From Kingdonia uniflora (Eukaryota > Streptophyta > Magnoliopsida > Ranunculales > Circaeasteraceae): 64,000 bases of DNA. Where the stretch lies: NCBI GenBank assembly GCA_014058105.1, contig JACGCM010001245.1:1240001-1304000 (forward strand). The letters are read 5' to 3'. The notes under the pieces are model-generated. The model was not told where the DNA came from. It did not search any database and was given only the letters and a program-made list of their open reading frames with translations. The position numbers and the translations under genes were made by a program. Numbering within the stretch: position 1 is the first letter of the stretch; each line of letters opens with the position of its first letter. Positions 11,300-22,190 of the stretch are shown here, in pieces.

Positions 11300-12745
11300 A
11301 GGCAGCCTTCGATTAGTTCCAGCGGCTGAGATAGATGGTAGAACTTGTCCTTTGATAGAGTTGGAAAAATTGCAGGGAGTTGGACATTTATCTTGGGGAG
11401 GTCCGGCTTGGGTAATAAATTGCCCTTCCGAGGTTTGCCAGTGTTTGTCTTAAAACACTTTTGGTTACCCTGATCCTCCTATGTTTCATTGTTACGTTAT
11501 GTAGGTGGACATTTAGTAGTATGGATGGATTTAGTAGATTTATGCCCTTCAGACATTATCCTTTCCAGGTCGACATAACCATTAACCTTGGTGATCATAT
11601 CCTCCAAGGTCGTGGGCTGGTTGAGGAAGAGTTACTTTTGGCCTTGTAGTCGAGCTCGAGCGCATTGGTTAAAGCAGTAACATCTGTTTTCTGACCCAGA
11701 TTGTCTACTTTTTGCGCGAGCTCCAAAAACATCTTTGCAAATGCCTCAAGCTTCTCCCCTTGTGATTGTTTAAGACTAATAAGGGAAAATAAATTCTCTT
11801 CCTTATCTTTGTTGTGAGCATACGTCTTGATAAATTGCTTTTGAAGCTGACCGAATGTGGGAATAAAATCTTCAGGTAAAGATTGGAACCACCGGAGCGG
11901 TTCTCCATATAGACTTGTTGCGAACAGACTGCAAAGAATGTGGTTGAGATTGGAGTACAATCATAATGAATTACGGCATTGTTGAATGTGCTTCTTTGGA
12001 TCGGTGCCCTTGTATTTACGTATCTTCAGAGTATGGAAGCCTTTCGGTACTTCTATATCAAATTAATCTTTGGCAATCGGACTACCCTGTAACTTGGTAA
12101 GATCGTCATTGTTGCCGAGAGCTTGAGCTTCAATTAACTCCTTGATACGCTGGTCCATATGCTCTTGTATGACGTACTAACGTGTGACATGAGGGGCTTG
12201 GCGAGGTGGTTGAGGATTATGAGTGCCGGTGCCCTCACTCAAGCTATCACGTACTGGAATCCGAGGTTGAGGTCATTGTTCTTCCTCTTGACATTTAGAA
12301 GATTGGAGACCTTTGTTGATATCAGACTGAACTTTACCGCCCAAATGAATGGAAGTTTGAGGCTCGTGCTGAACATTTCTAGAAATGGCTTTGCTAGTAG
12401 CCCCTCGAGGTCCCAACCTTTCCCGTGCATAAACAAGGGGGTATTCCGGGACCTGATCTCGATCTTTGGTTTGGGGAGCTTGTTGAGTGTCTTGCAAAGC
12501 TTGTAATGCGGTTTGCATGGTTGTCATCTGGTCTTCATGCCGATTGAACGCTGTCAAACGGGCTTATCGCTCGGCTTCGAGCTCCTTCTCGCAGAGCTCT
12601 CGGTCAAGAGTTAACTGACGTTCGTGCTAATTACGCTTCTCTGTTTTGGCATGGAGATTCACTTGTAGCTGATCTGTAAGCTGTTCCGGCTCAACTAAAA
12701 GATCAAGCTGGATTCCGGTTGCTGGTCGTCTAGAAGTGACCATGA
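11300..12745 (-). pseudogene. Tat-type gag remnant (copy A)
   Basis: The minus-strand frame opens near 12743 with MVTSRRPATGIQLDLLVEPE, directly after the leader. The frame at 12557-12273 is Gln-rich with coiled-coil character. The frame at 11960-11595 has capsid features: SLYGEPLRWFQSLPEDFIP, FGQLQKQFIKTYAHNKDKEE, LKQSQGEKLEAFAKMFLELA and ALTNALELDYKAKSNS, which is the retrotrans_gag pattern of plant Ty3/gypsy elements. The same peptides recur in copy C (39505-39206: EVFAKKFLELAQKVNNLDQK). Interruptions by stops separate the pieces. Confidence 0.8.
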
Positions 12746-12821
12746 TTGAAGATTGATAGTAGAATAAATGTATACCTTAGGATATCGTGGAAATATTTTC
12801 TTTCCCACTGACGAAACCAAA

Positions 12822-12995
12822 TGTAATGGCCTAATTCCATATCTCGAAATCCCCCAGAATTAGCTCTTACACCTAATGTACATGTGACAAAAACTAGTAT
12901 AAAGCAAAAAATGACACAGGTGATTTAGCGTGGTCTAGGTGTCAATGCTGACTGTTCATGTCACGTGCGAAATGCGTGAGTATGATATTGAGGTA
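12822..12995 (-). repeat. Partial LTR of Tat copy A
   Basis: Begins TGTAATGGCCTAATTCC on the plus strand, next to the leader. Matches to LTRs of copies C (27090) and D (46655) extend over the first ~110 bases. After GCGTGG an internal stretch is missing and homology resumes at CACGTG...GCGTGAGT. No TSD could be found because the other end is lost. Confidence 0.65.
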
Positions 12996-14459
12996 GTTCG
13001 ATTTTGGACTAGTCGAAGGGTAGGCCCTTCCAGTTATCTTCGTCGCAATGGTGATAGAACAAAGTATGGTGACCATGCTTGCTCACTATTGCTACAATGA
13101 AGGAAACTTCATCTTTGTGGAAATGAAAAGTCTAGAAGTTCAAAGAGTATGGGAGCTAAACTGAAGATATTAAAGATAAGTACCCTTTCTTTAGTTAAAA
13201 TTCAAAGAGCATATTGTAGAAATTTTGACGTTAACACTAGTGCATAGTGATCTTAATTGGGTTAAGTTAATGGAATCTTGGCGGCTTCCATTACTAGGAG
13301 AGGCCCTTAATTTGCATTCGTTTAGTCAGCTAAGCCCCAATATTGGGTTGACCATTCATCTGAATTCATTTATTTTTCTAATCTCTACAATAAAGTTTAA
13401 TTTGCATCGTTTATTTGCACTGAGTTGGCGAGATGCTCAGAATGTTTGCCTAGCGTTTCTCTCTATCCTCAACTGTTTTATTCGACTTCTTTTGCTCCTC
13501 AATCAAAAGTTACATCATTGAAATGTTATATTTCACACTCTTTACTCAACTATGGGATGCATCATATCCATATTGGCTTAGAATATTGTACTCCAAGGTA
13601 GTGAATCAATAATGCTAGTTACTTAAGATAAACTCGTAGAGTAAATTAATATCAAGATATTAACTGGACATATCATAATCTATATATGAAGAACTGGGCA
13701 TGGGCTTTACTAATCATAGTTCTATTGTTTTTGGCTATTCTAAGGTTACCCATGATAAATCTTAAGCCTCACTTCATTGATCGAGTGGGTATTTAGGTGA
13801 AGTTATAAACAAGTTTTGGTTGACGCTGCGAATAAACTTGGAGATGACAGAAAACTAGCTAGATGGGTCTGAGCTGCCAAGAAGGCATGTAATGGTCTCG
13901 CCTCTCGCTAGATAGCTCTATGACCTGGAAGGTACTTAAAGATGGCACTCATCACATACTTTCTGGGAAGAAGCATGAAACTTCAACAAAATTCCAAGCA
14001 CGTGTACTTCATGCATCTGGTGAGCGTGGGCAAAGCGGAAAAGTAGGAAGCATTGTTACCTTTCTACTCCCTGAGAAGACAAGCCCTTTGAATCTGCCGA
14101 GGCCATGCAAAATAGGGAACCCTTGAGCTAATTTTTGAAATTCACAGCCACCTGTAGCTCTCTAATACAAGCTGAAGAAATAAGTACAGCTGATAATCTA
14201 CTTCACCAATTTAATCGTCCATCATGGTGCATTCAGATCTTGATATCTACAGCTTCAGTTCTTAGCATTACTCGTTATACAATCTGGGGTCGAGGAAGCC
14301 TATATGAAACACTGAATCCGAGCACCCATCATCCAAAATAGGTTAAGGAAGTGGTTATAAGACCACCAAGCTCTCCATCAAAGGCAAGATTTACCAAATA
14401 AGAAGTGCCACATCCTTCTCACTTCAGATGTTAATATTTAGGCAAAGCCTTAAGAAAGA
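12996..14459. other. Unassigned intergenic sequence
   Basis: No recognised domain or repeat. Short frames at 13225-13521, 13920-14126 and 14135-14341 have no family I recognise and no codon pattern that argues for translation. The segment lies between two Tat remnants and is probably decayed transposon. Confidence 0.35.
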
Positions 14460-14519
14460 TTAGCCACCCATAGGCAATCCATAAGAAAGGCTAGCCACTC
14501 GAAGTTAGGAGAGCCATAA

Positions 14520-15195
14520 GAAAGGCTAGCCACCCCAATCGTCCAAGTTCAAATTGCAAACTAGATGCCCAATAATGATGACCCTCGAAAGAGGCTAGCC
14601 ACCCAATCGTTCAACTTCAAAATGTGAGCTAGACGCCCAATAATGGCAACTCTCAAATGAGGTGAACCCCAATTGCCCAAGTTTAAAATATGAACTAGGC
14701 ACCCAATAATGGCGACCCTCAAATGAGGTGAGCTCCAATTGTCCAAGTTCAAATTATGAACTAGGCGCCCAACAATAGTGACCCTCGAAGGAGGCTAGCT
14801 ACCCAATTGTAGAAGTTCAAAATGTGAACTAGACGTCCAATAATGGAGACCCTCAAATGAGGTGAGCCCCAATATTTGTCCAAGGTCAAAATATGAATTA
14901 GACGCCCAATAATAGCAACCCTCAAAGAAGGCTAGCCATCCAATCATTGAAGTTCAAAATGTGAACTGGACACCCAATAATGGCGACCCTCAATTGCCCA
15001 AGATCAAAGTATGAACTAGGCACCTAATAATGGCAGCCTTCCAATGAGGTGAGCCCCAACATTTGATCAAGTTCAAAGTGTGAACTAGCTAGGCACCTAA
15101 CAATGACGACCTTCAAATGAGGTGAGCCCTAATATTTGTCCAAGTTAAAAAATGTGAACTAGGCACCTAATAATGGTGACCCTCAAACCTGCTAA
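14520..15195. repeat. Minisatellite, ~66-80 bp unit, about 9-10 copies
   Basis: The imperfect unit includes CCCAATAATGGCGACCCTC, AAATGAGGTGAGCCCCAAT and CAAGTTCAAAATATGAACTAG. Anchors CCCAATAATG at 14568, 14636 and 14702 show periods of 68 and 66. Later units gain bases (TATTTGTCCAAG). Variants alternate between GAGGTGAGC and GAGGCTAGC forms, suggesting a higher-order arrangement. Confidence 0.85.
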
Positions 15196-15199
15196 GTTA

Positions 15200-15665
15200 A
15201 AATGTAGACATCTTGGAGGCGAGCCTGACGTCTAATCGCTAGAATTAGCTCGCTACAACCTACAAGAGTGATAAAGTGTTACACACTTGGGGGTTAGCTT
15301 ATTGACAAAGAACCAAACATGACTCGCTATAACCTTCTAACATAGCTTAATTAAATATTTTCCAACTTTACCATACTTGGAGGCGAGCCTGACATCTCAT
15401 AGCTAAAACTAGCTCGTTATATCTTACAAAGATATGATATTATAATATTTTTAAAAGTACCTTACACTTGGGGGCAAGCTTGTTAGCTAAGATCCAGACA
15501 TAACTCACTATGACCTGCAAGTAGGAAATTTCAAATATTTGTTAAAGTATCCTACACTTGGGGGCGAGCTTGTCAGCTAAGATCCAGGCATAACTTACTA
15601 TAACCTGCAAGTAGGAAATTTTAAATATTTTTTAAAGAACCTTACACTTAGCTCGTTATAACCTG
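15200..15665. repeat. Second tandem repeat, ~90-130 bp unit, about 4-5 copies
   Basis: Repeated core CACTTGGGGGCGAGCTTGT, followed by AGCTAAGATCCAGGCATAAC and CTATAACCTGCAAGTAGGAA. Units start near 15195, 15280, 15370, 15465 and 15552. Sequence and unit length differ from the preceding minisatellite, which it follows directly. Confidence 0.75.
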
Positions 15666-15763
15666 TCTGCTATGTAGGTCATAAGTGACGACCTAGTTTT
15701 TAAATTGGTGGAAAAGCTCAAGCTTTCACCTTAAATATAAATAATTTGGTCGTAAGTCGCGAC

Positions 15764-16943
15764 CTAGGTTTTAGGTGGGTAGGCCGCATTCGCCATCGGT
15801 GACTCGATGCCCAAGATCGTCTCAGGCGCCTCCATTTGGCCAACATTAACATTGAAGAACCCCATTATCTTTGCACTCGCAGAATGAGGGATCTTTGACT
15901 CAGTTCGTCTTTTCTTATTGCCAAGATCCGACTTCACAACATGAGCGACCTGGGTCGATGGAATCCTAGAATTCCTATCCTGGCGAGACACAGAAGGGGA
16001 CGACCTGAGATAGTTGTTATGGCGATTAGATCTACCTTCATTCATCTTTAGAATATTGGCGAGGCCGGGGAGATATTGGTACACATTTTTTTCCTGTAAA
16101 AGATCCGCAAGTTCATTACTTTTAACACAGGCAGTTCACAAATCATGTCTATACTGCTTTACAGTGTCAACCGACGCCTTACCCGACGAGAGAGTCGTAT
16201 TCACATGCTTCCTTTTCTTACGAGTCTTCATTGCATCAAAACTCTTAAAAAACTATGGGTAGTTCCCTTACGCCCTTATAAGGTGTCCCAGGTTCCTTTG
16301 ATCCCATTGGCCACGTACTCGCAGGAGGTAGCAACACCATGACTTACCACTAGAAGGATGTTCGTGAAAATTAACACCAACGTGATCCTTCATATTGGGA
16401 CCGCACTGGACGACAAACCTTTTGTCGAGGTAGTACCAACAACAATACTCCGGTGGGTGTGATTGTTTCTTTATTTTCACTCTTTTTACAACTGAGCTAG
16501 GACAAGCCTCGTTAGCTCTCGACTCTCTACTTTTAGTATAAACCGAATCGTCACCCATAGTAGACTCGCTGTACTTGGACCTATTTTTTTTTTTTCCGGG
16601 GATAGTGACAAAGTATATAATGTTCTTTGATGTCAGCCGCTGTGATTCGCTCCACCTGAGATAGTATCCTGTGAATTGCATTTATCTGATTCATAAAACG
16701 GTAAAAGTTGTAGTTAACTTGCCCCAGGGCTCGGCAAAAATTGTTTAATACCTCCTTCGTAAGGGTGTCAAGAGAAAGCCGCATACCAGCGTAAAATTGC
16801 CCATGATAAAAAGGTGGCTTTATCACCATGTAAAGTTTACGACTTAGGGAAATCACATCACCCTCGTCATAAAAATCATCAATAAACTCTACCTCGATCC
16901 ATTCCGGTATACGATACTCTCGCTTTATCAGCGAAGCGCTCAA
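15764..16943 (-). pseudogene. Antisense ORF of Tat copy B (gypsy-type transposon / Transposase_28-like domain)
   Basis: Three minus-strand frames (16943-16581, 16681-16268, 16084-15764) appear to be one coding region broken by shifts. The first starts SLIKREYRIPEWIEVEFIDD and contains YAGMRLSLDTLTKEVLNNF followed by NYNFYRFMNQINAI. This corresponds to the YGLRIPLTFFQKGAMNVL...NIYEMMRIYKAL pattern in copy D (55100-55270) and to the putative gypsy-type transposon domain known from Tat antisense ORFs. The second frame carries WCCYLLRVRGQWDQ; the third is Ser/Arg-rich (SVSRQDRNSRIPS). The function of such proteins is unknown. The LTR at 17746 points the other way, consistent with an antisense position. 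Confidence 0.65.
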
Positions 16944-17189
16944 CCATTTATATACCGCGGGACTCGGCCACCAATAATCATTCTTCTCTATGGGACGGGT
17001 TCAAACATAGTGACACGATCTAGCAGGCTCACCCTTCACCCGTTTAGAAGTCAGCCAATCGTACGAACTTGATTAAGTGACGTCCTCGGACACTACCTCG
17101 TTATAATGACTAACGTGAGACATCTCATTATCAGCGACATCAAATGCATGGTCTGGAACGTCACCCTCAGAACTTAGGGTTATCATAAT
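16944..17189. other. Upstream part of copy B antisense gene, no clear frame
   Basis: Minus-strand sequence upstream of the SLIKREYRIPEW frame. Its composition resembles the coding region, but stops occur in all frames. No motif recognised. Confidence 0.3.
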
Positions 17190-17665
17190 TGTTGGAATCC
17201 ATCAAAATTTCCTAATTATTGAATTACCAGGTCGCCAAGAGCGACCTAATTTTTCTTTGGTGGGAGTCCATAAAAATTTCTAAGTATTGAACTACCAGGT
17301 CGCTACGAGCGACTTAGTTTTTCTCTAGTGGAAATCCATCAAATATTTCAAAGTATTGAACTAGCAGGTCGTTAAGTGCGACCCAGTTTTTCTTTGGTGG
17401 GAATCCATCAAATATTCTAGTATTGAACTAGCAGGTCGCTAAGAGCGGTCCAATTTTTCTTTGGTTGGAACTCGTAAAAAAAATCTAAGTATTAAACTAC
17501 CAGGTCGCTAAGAGCGACCTAGTTTTTCTATGGTGGTTATCCATCAAAATTTCTCAGTATTGACCTACCAGGTCGCTAAGAGCGACTTAGCTTTTCTTTG
17601 GTGGGAATCCTTCAAAAATTCTAAGTATTGAACTTCTAGGTCTCTAAGAGTGACTCAATTTTATT
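17190..17665. repeat. Tandem array with palindromic GGTCGC...GCGACC unit, about 7 copies
   Basis: Unit of about 65-75 bp containing CAGGTCGCTAAGAGCGACCT, TTTTTCTTTGGTGGGAATCC and AAGTATTGAACTA. The core GGTCGC-taaga-GCGACC can form a 6-bp stem with a 5-base loop in most units. Two more diverged copies lie outside the array at about 15675-15700 and 15748-15772, so the antisense ORF is bracketed by the same repeat. Confidence 0.85.
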
Positions 17666-17731
17666 TCAGAGATCTAATAAACTCCATTAAATTGTTTTCT
17701 CAGCTATCCCTCAGACTATCCAAGGACCAAC

Positions 17732-17745
17732 TGAGAGGGGGTAAA
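17732..17745 (+). other. Polypurine tract of copy B
   Basis: TGAGAGGGGGTAAA lies immediately before the LTR start TGTAGG. This is the position and composition of a plus-strand priming site for LTR-retrotransposon DNA synthesis. Confidence 0.65.
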
Positions 17746-18339
17746 TGTAGGAACACGATCCGTCAAGGCTAGGATAAGCACTACTCTTAACAAGCCAATA
17801 TAAATTGAAGATAAGGGACCTGCTTGGGCTGCTCGCCTTAAGGAGACAGCCCTCGAGAATAGAGGAGGGGTTGTTGAAACATTTCCAAGGAATAACCCTA
17901 AACCTAGACACTCAAAAATATCACCGGGGGGGGGGGGGGGGGGGGGGGGGTACAATGGGAATAACACATGTCTAGGGCAGGGTGCCTTAAAGAAGGAAAA
18001 GCCTATAAATAGAAGGAGAAGGTCAAACATAAGAGATCTTCTCCCCTCTCCAAAATTTGCTGTAGTAGCCTAGCCTTAGGCAACTCTTGGATAAGACGTG
18101 GTGCACTACCAAGAAGGGTGCAGAACATCAATCCTCAATCATCTAATCAAACCTAATCTCCCAAAATCTGGTTGTACCAAGAATACCAGCGACTGCAATA
18201 GAAGAGTACAAGTGTTTATACGTGGATGTGACTTGGAGATTTAGAGGTAAACCCAAAGTATGGAAGGGTACAAGTATCTCTATGTCGTATGAGACATTAA
18301 TATGTTGAAGAAGAGTGTCGCGGGAAGCTTACGTTTACA
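17746..18339 (+). repeat. Candidate 3' LTR of copy B
   Basis: Starts TGTAGGAACACGATCC next to a polypurine tract. It contains a TATA-like box CCTATAAATAGAAGG near 18003 followed by a leader-like segment. I place the end at GTTTACA (18339) because of the CA dinucleotide, but no second LTR or target duplication is available to confirm it. It holds a run of 25 G at 17926-17950. Confidence 0.55.
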
Positions 18340-20267
18340 TTTATGATTATGATTAGCTAGGTTATAAATTTGAAATTTCTAGTTTATAGCAAATCTATTA
18401 TTAGGTTTGAGAAAATAAAGTAGTTTAAGATCATCAAAAATTATTTTGTAGTACTGAATTAATAGTTAGTATTGAGATCCTTGCTTAAAGGAAAGATCTA
18501 TATATTATCTAAGAAGAGTGTTTTTCATATATACAAATTCACCCACAAAAAAGAGTTTTTTCAAAGACAAAGAGGGGCCAAGATAGAGTTTTAAATCCTT
18601 GGGATTGAGGATTTAAAAAGATCGAGGGATAAGATCTAAGATGAATGGTTAAGATAATAGGGTATTTCGTAGTTTAAGAACACTTTAGGGAATAATTATC
18701 AAGCCAAACTTAAAACACATTAACTTTGTAAAAGCAAAACAGTTCCCAACTTCGAACCCCACGATTCTCCTCCACTCCCAGAAATCTATCCTCTCTCTAG
18801 AACTTTTCTTCTTTTAAACTAAAAGGCACGAGAAAGAAAATTCTTTTATCCATATTTTAATCTCTCCCTCAACAGATCAAGTCTTGGCGATGAAGTTGAA
18901 CCGCTGGCTCGCATCACCGCTACCAACATCTTTGTAACTCGACCATGATCTCTCCTTCAGACCTTCATTTTTTTAATAAATCAAGAGAATTATTTCAATT
19001 GACAGGTATTCGAACCGTGCGCATGAACCTTGCCCACTCTAATTTTAGTGATTCATAACTTTCTCTGGATGTAACGACCTTACCATTTCTCAATAAAGTT
19101 GTCTTGATTTTACTGGTTGTGATAGTTTATGTTTGGCCAGTGAAATTTCTCCATTGTTTTATGGTTCATACTATGTATATTTTTCTGTTTTGGAGATTCT
19201 TTAGTGGTATTGGTTATATATTAATCAAAGGGACTTCAGTTAGTATAATCTTATGGTTCCTTTTTTTGAATAATTCTTAATGTGGTTACTTCATTTTGTG
19301 GTTTTGTAAATGGTGTTTGTTTGGTTTGCTACAAATTGTTCTTCCCTTGATGTCATGTTTATATTTATAAAATTCTCATAAACTAGCTCTCTTTCAGTGC
19401 AAGCAGTGTTGTTTAGTCAACATGGAGAAAAGGGTATGCAACCTTACATTGGAGTTTGGTTCAAAGACTTATTTATAAGGGTGTTCTTCTATCTCATTTA
19501 CAAACTTGGGTACAAGATTTAGTAACTGAGATGATTCTCTATCTAAAGGCATTAATTCCATTTTGTATCATTACCTTTATTTGTGGTTGCTTGCACTCTG
19601 AATGGGTTATTGTTTTAGGAAAGTCTATTGCTATTAGAAGAAGAAAAAGAAAGAGGACTAAGCGAAATTTGCATGCCTTAGGGATGTGTAGCTGGCAGAT
19701 ATTTTGAGTTTACTTTATAGCCATTCTTTCGAGGACACCTACATTGAGAGTTAATTGGGAGTTTATGCTATGGTTTTGAATGGGGAAATTTCGAAAGCCT
19801 AGAAAGTTTGATATGATTGTATCTAGCAAATAGCAATTGAGGAAAGTATGAGCCATTGATTTTAGTGGATAATTGTTGAGATTATGGGCTCAAGATTTTG
19901 TCATTGAGCAAACGGATTGATTTATTTTCCAAAACATTCTTGATCCAAAACCTCACTTAGATTCGAGAAGGTTATCCTTTAAAAGATATGGGACAAAACT
20001 CTTCCTTGAAGAGATGAGGGTCAAAACTCCTCCTCCAAGAACTAGAATACATTGGGGAAAATTAGAGTTATGATAAATTTGTGTAATGTCTTTGAAGAGA
20101 CCAGGATAATGAATGGAGTTTAAATATCTTAATCACGGTTCCATATATGTCTGTTTAACTAGATTACAATGTTTTTTCCCTAATTCATACTATGAGATTA
20201 TCAGGCTGGAGGATACAAATATTTAAGTATTTTGGGAGAGCTTATGGATGTACTTACCATATATTAG
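18340..20267. other. Unassigned AT-rich intergenic sequence
   Basis: No recognised domain or structured repeat. The plus-strand frame at 19456-19707 (83 codons) contains a hydrophobic stretch and a basic RRRKRKRTKRN segment but matches nothing I know. A pyrimidine-rich leader-like stretch lies near 18770-18880. Confidence 0.35.
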
Positions 20268-20680
20268 CATGGGTAGTACTACCCATGATCCGAGTTAAAA
20301 CTAAACTCCAAGTAGTTGGTTATATAGTGCTGAAAGCATGCTATGGTCAATGGCGCTTACTCTTGAACTTAAGCGCCAAAAGTACAACAAACATATATTT
20401 TTAATCATAGCGCCAAAGGCACGTCAACATACTTGTCGTGCCATGAAAACATGTATACGTATCAAATATAGCGCCGAAGGGGTGTTGACGTATTCACCAT
20501 GACTTGGTCAGGATAGTACTATAAAGATATTTATCTTTTTCCAGTATTTCATTTGGATTTAGATTTAGTACTGGAGGCGCACTCATGAATACATTTTGTA
20601 GTGCCGAAGGCGCATCGACGTATTCATCGTGGCAACTTTTACGAGTACAGGCATGGAATACTCCCGTAAACTCACTGTGG
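20268..20680 (+). repeat. Hairpin-rich repeat block, left copy
   Basis: Starts with a 20-bp perfect palindrome CATGGGTAGTACTACCCATG. It then contains repeated GCGCC-GAA-GGCGC-type motifs (near 20411, 20471, 20602) and the segment TTCCAGTATTTCATTTGG, ending with GACGTATTCATCGTGGC. A second direct copy lies at 25330-25540. Unit type unknown; possibly the subterminal region of a DNA transposon. Confidence 0.75.
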
Positions 20681-21339
20681 TCAAGATGATGAAGAATACG
20701 GTTAACTTCTTCTTCTTCTTCTCTCTATCTGTTGTAAGGGTTGTTTTCTATGTTTAAGTCACTTTGTATAAATTTTGGTATTCTTTACAAATTTTGATCT
20801 CTCTATAACTTTGATATACTAAATAAATAGCCGGAGGATTATAGATTTTATGGGTAAATATTTTTTTTCCCTTTTAGTAGTTACTTTATGAATAAAATCT
20901 GCTTCACTGATGTAGTTTATTACATAGGAAATCGTGATTGGATCCTTTGATTTGGTTGAGAAATGCAATACACTATTATTTATCTTAACTTCAATGTTAC
21001 TGCCCTTGATTTCACAAAGGAAAAGTAATTTTTAGTTTACATTACCGCTCTATCATATGGATATCTTAGTAACTTATTTTCTTTTATCATATGTCAAATT
21101 TAGTCCCCAATGAATGATCGAAACAAAACTTACAATTCCCATAATTTTCAAGAGCCCCATTATTTGGACTTTAGATCCAACTTATTATGTCAGAATTTGA
21201 CTTGCACCCCAAAATAAAATTGAGACTCAGTCCCAAAATGATCTTAGAAAGGGGTTTAAAACATATATAAATAAAATACTTTTATATATCATTGAAATAG
21301 AAGTTAATTGTTTTCTCATTTGTTATTTATATGGGTTTT

Positions 21340-21680
21340 TTTAACAGGTGGGAGAGGTTGGGATATCTTATATGAGCCGATTGGGATATCTATATGAATT
21401 TTAATGGTTACACTATCTGTTATCTTGATCCACCTATAAGGCAGTGACACCATCCAATTTTATCTTGAGAGCAACAGGATTGTCGACTCCATTAAGTTTG
21501 ATACAGGCAACGTTGTCATGATAACCTGTGGAAGGGGAATGAGGTGTGTTGGAGTTATTTAGAGGAGGGGAAAGCATAAAGGAAGTTTTGAAACTATCCA
21601 TGTCCAGGATGCCACTGGGTATGAGCTTGCTACTCGCATGGGCAATGTTTTCACCATTGGCAAGGGTGCAGAGCCATGGA
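21340..21680 (+). pseudogene. RPS4: Cytosolic ribosomal protein S4 (eS4) pseudogene, 5' fragment
   Basis: After an intron-like TTTTTTAACAG at about 21348 the translation approaches the S4 pattern GIPYLN-YDG-TIRY-DPLI, in broken frames. It then reads [52 protein letters not shown] and [18 protein letters not shown]. These match the KOW-containing C-terminal half of eukaryotic S4 (GNVVMVTGGRN-GRVGVI and [29 protein letters not shown]). A TAG replaces the codon after VGVI. Reading resumes beyond the gypsy insertion at 24821. The N-terminal half is absent. In a functional gene this protein is part of the 40S subunit. Confidence 0.9.
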
Positions 21681-22141
21681 TGATCCAGGAGGATCTGAAG
21701 AAGACATGAAGTTCTCAAGTTTCTATACTTTTCTGAGGCATTCTATTCGAATAGATTTCTGCCTGATGGGTTTTATTCGAATAGATTTTTGTCTATTCCA
21801 ATACACTTTAGTTTATTTGAATAGGAATATTTCTGTTCGAACAGAGGCGCGATTCAACATTTTTCCTTTAGGCGATGATTGTATTTTTAAGGCATATTTT
21901 GCCTCGAAATGCGTTTCTTTTAGTATTTAAGTTCCCTAGTATATAAAGAGGACTTATGTTATTTCTAGGTTAAGTTTTTTATGCTAGATCTAGAGAGAGC
22001 TCTGGGTGAAGCCTAGGGTTTTTGGAGTGATTCATTATAATTTATTTCGTTTCTTTTAAGCAATTAAGCTTTATTTTTCCAATTTAGGTGTTCTTCGTGC
22101 TTTTCTACTAACTAAAAGCTTTTCAATCGTATTGTGGATTA
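21681..22141 (+). repeat. 5' LTR of the gypsy element in RPS4
   Basis: Contains repeated TTCGAATAGATTT segments, a TATA-like AGTATATAAAGAGG near 21939 and CTAGATCTAGAGAG. It pairs with 24360-24820 over its whole length. Confidence 0.95.
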
Positions 22142-22190
22142 AGTAGTATCAGTTTTCCAGTTTCGATTCTCGGGGGGTTGATTGTAGTTT

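Larger units (their letters stand above)
10430..12995 (-). mobile_element. Tat-type Ty3/gypsy retrotransposon fragment (copy A): LTR-gag-protease
   Basis: Read on the minus strand, the order is partial LTR (12995 down to 12822), primer-binding-type leader (near 12821-12800), gag (about 12745-11300) and aspartic protease (about 10895-10590). It then breaks off, so reverse transcriptase and integrase are missing. The leader after the LTR reads TTTGGTTTCGTCAGTGGGAA, resembling the TTGGCGCCGTCTGTGGGAA-type leader of Tat elements. LTR segments (ACACAGGTGATTTAGCGTGG, CACGTG...GCGTGAGT) recur in copy C at 27160-27180 and near 27520-27535, so both belong to one family. Many stops and shifts show that it is old. 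Confidence 0.8.
14460..18339 (+). mobile_element. Tat-like LTR retrotransposon remnant (copy B): 3' region with antisense ORF and 3' LTR
   Basis: The plus-strand order is tandem repeats (14520-15195, 15200-15665), a minus-strand antisense coding region (15764-16943), a hairpin-unit tandem array (17190-17665), a polypurine tract (17732-17745) and a candidate LTR starting TGTAGGAACACG at 17746. Gag-pol is absent. An antisense ORF and hypervariable tandem repeats between pol and the 3' LTR are described for the Tat lineage, which is why I group these pieces. The left limit is uncertain. Confidence 0.6.

Noticed and set aside
14460..15665. CRISPR-like array
   Set aside because: Tandem units are directly adjacent and variable throughout, without constant repeats separated by unique spacers, and the genome is a plant.
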